NCBI GenBank assembly: GCA_946887065.1
Contig: CAMPKL010000199.1
Location: 1 to 6,693, forward strand
From: an uncultured Bryobacterales bacterium
GTDB taxonomy: Bacteria; Acidobacteriota; Terriglobia; Bryobacterales; UBA6623
Direction: 5' to 3'
Length of the DNA stretch: 6,693 nucleotides
Shown one piece after another: positions 6,223-6,693 of the stretch. A program made the translations under genes and the position numbers. The notes below the pieces were generated by a model. The model was not told where the DNA came from, ran no database searches, and saw only the letters and a list, made by a program, of their open reading frames with translations. Within the stretch, counting starts at the first letter, position 1, and each line of letters begins with the position of its first letter.

Positions 6223-6693
6223 GTGAACGGCAAAAGCATCTACGAGCAGGTCCTGTCCGGCATCGGCCAGGCCTTTGCCGCGCCCCCCGCGGCGCGCGTA
6301 CGACCCTCGGCAGCAGTCGCTTTGTGGCGTCTTAATGAGAAGAACCAGATCGAAGTTTTCTGGGTGCGCCGTTCCTCCATTCTTCGCTTCATGGGCGGCT
6401 GGCACGCCTTCCCGGGCGGCGGAATCAGCGCCAGCGACTTATCCGCGTCCGTGCAAGGTTCGCCGATCGGCATCGATACGGGCTATGAGGACGAGGACGT
6501 TCCCGGCGCCGACGGACTCGAGTTGCGCCCGACGCTCATCGACGGCTTATTGAGTTGCGCGATCCGCGAGCTTTTCGAGGAAACCGGCGTCCTCATCCAC
6601 AACGGAAAGACGACTCCCACAAACGAAGTTCTAGATCAGGCGCGCCGCCAACTCCTCGACGCTCACCCGCCCCTGCGAACGGGCGAGCGCCAG
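6223..6693 (+). CDS. Nudix hydrolase with insertion in the Nudix box, N-terminal part; 3' end beyond window
   Basis: Partial: 157 residues, open to the right edge. Nudix enzymes hydrolyse a nucleoside diphosphate linked to another group, using Mg2+ bound by the Glu residues of the box. The domain begins at about residue 27 (RPSAAVALWRL) and continues with VFWVRR, MGGWHAFPGGGI (57-68), then CAIRELFEETGVLI (112-125) with the key residues Arg115, Glu116, Glu119, Glu120 and Gly122. In the standard box (GX5EX7REUXEEXGU) the Gly-rich part and REUXEE are about a dozen residues apart; here about 47 residues separate them, an insertion as in NUDT19/RP2-like members. The GTG at 6223 is used because the first in-frame ATG is already inside the domain; it lies four bases after the preceding stop, without a strong ribosome binding site. 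The substrate is unknown. It could still be the end of the oxidase transcript, but its function seems unrelated. Confidence 0.85.
   Translation, partial: MNGKSIYEQVLSGIGQAFAAPPAARVRPSAAVALWRLNEKNQIEVFWVRRSSILRFMGGWHAFPGGGISASDLSASVQGSPIGIDTGYEDEDVPGADGLELRPTLIDGLLSCAIRELFEETGVLIHNGKTTPTNEVLDQARRQLLDAHPPLRTGERQ

Overview
The window is a GC-rich, tightly packed bacterial segment. It holds a Mo-enzyme/molybdate-binding gene pair, then an apparently co-directional cytochrome c oxidase cluster, then the start of a Nudix gene. No rRNA, tRNA, CRISPR array, insertion sequence or phage gene is visible. The gene set suggests a free-living aerobic Gram-negative bacterium. The oxidase order (subunit II, I, III-like, III, IV), the Gly/Pro-rich leader on the first subunit III and the style of the Mo-enzyme recall Planctomycetota or related soil and aquatic lineages. 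That placement is an inference and is not proven by the sequence.

Layout. Minus strand, 934 down past base 1: the N-terminal 311 residues of a molybdopterin-dependent oxidoreductase of the formate dehydrogenase alpha (FdhF-like) family, with a Cys Mo-ligand followed by His. A 56-bp gap (935-990) separates it from a divergent plus-strand gene for a lipoprotein ModA-type molybdate-binding protein (991-1746). Twenty bases later the oxidase genes start: subunit II with a complete CuA site (1767-2579), subunit I with all heme and CuB ligands (2584-4368), a divergent subunit III-like protein (4371-5051), a canonical subunit III (5057-5662), a small subunit IV (5668-5973), and a small secreted or anchored CxxC protein (5970-6218) that overlaps subunit IV by ATGA. 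A Nudix hydrolase gene begins at 6223 with GTG and leaves the window at its right edge.

How it works together. Subunits I-IV should form an aa3-type, proton-pumping heme-copper oxidase in the cytoplasmic membrane that takes electrons from a soluble or membrane cytochrome c, since no cytochrome c domain is fused to subunit II. The order, including two subunit III paralogues, resembles the coxMNOP type of cluster described in Bradyrhizobium. Gaps between genes are 2-20 bases or overlaps, and I see no terminator, so modA and the oxidase genes may share a transcript. The Mo-enzyme next to a molybdate-binding protein without modB or modC in view is the most interesting context. The small CxxC protein coupled to the oxidase operon is the least characterised gene.
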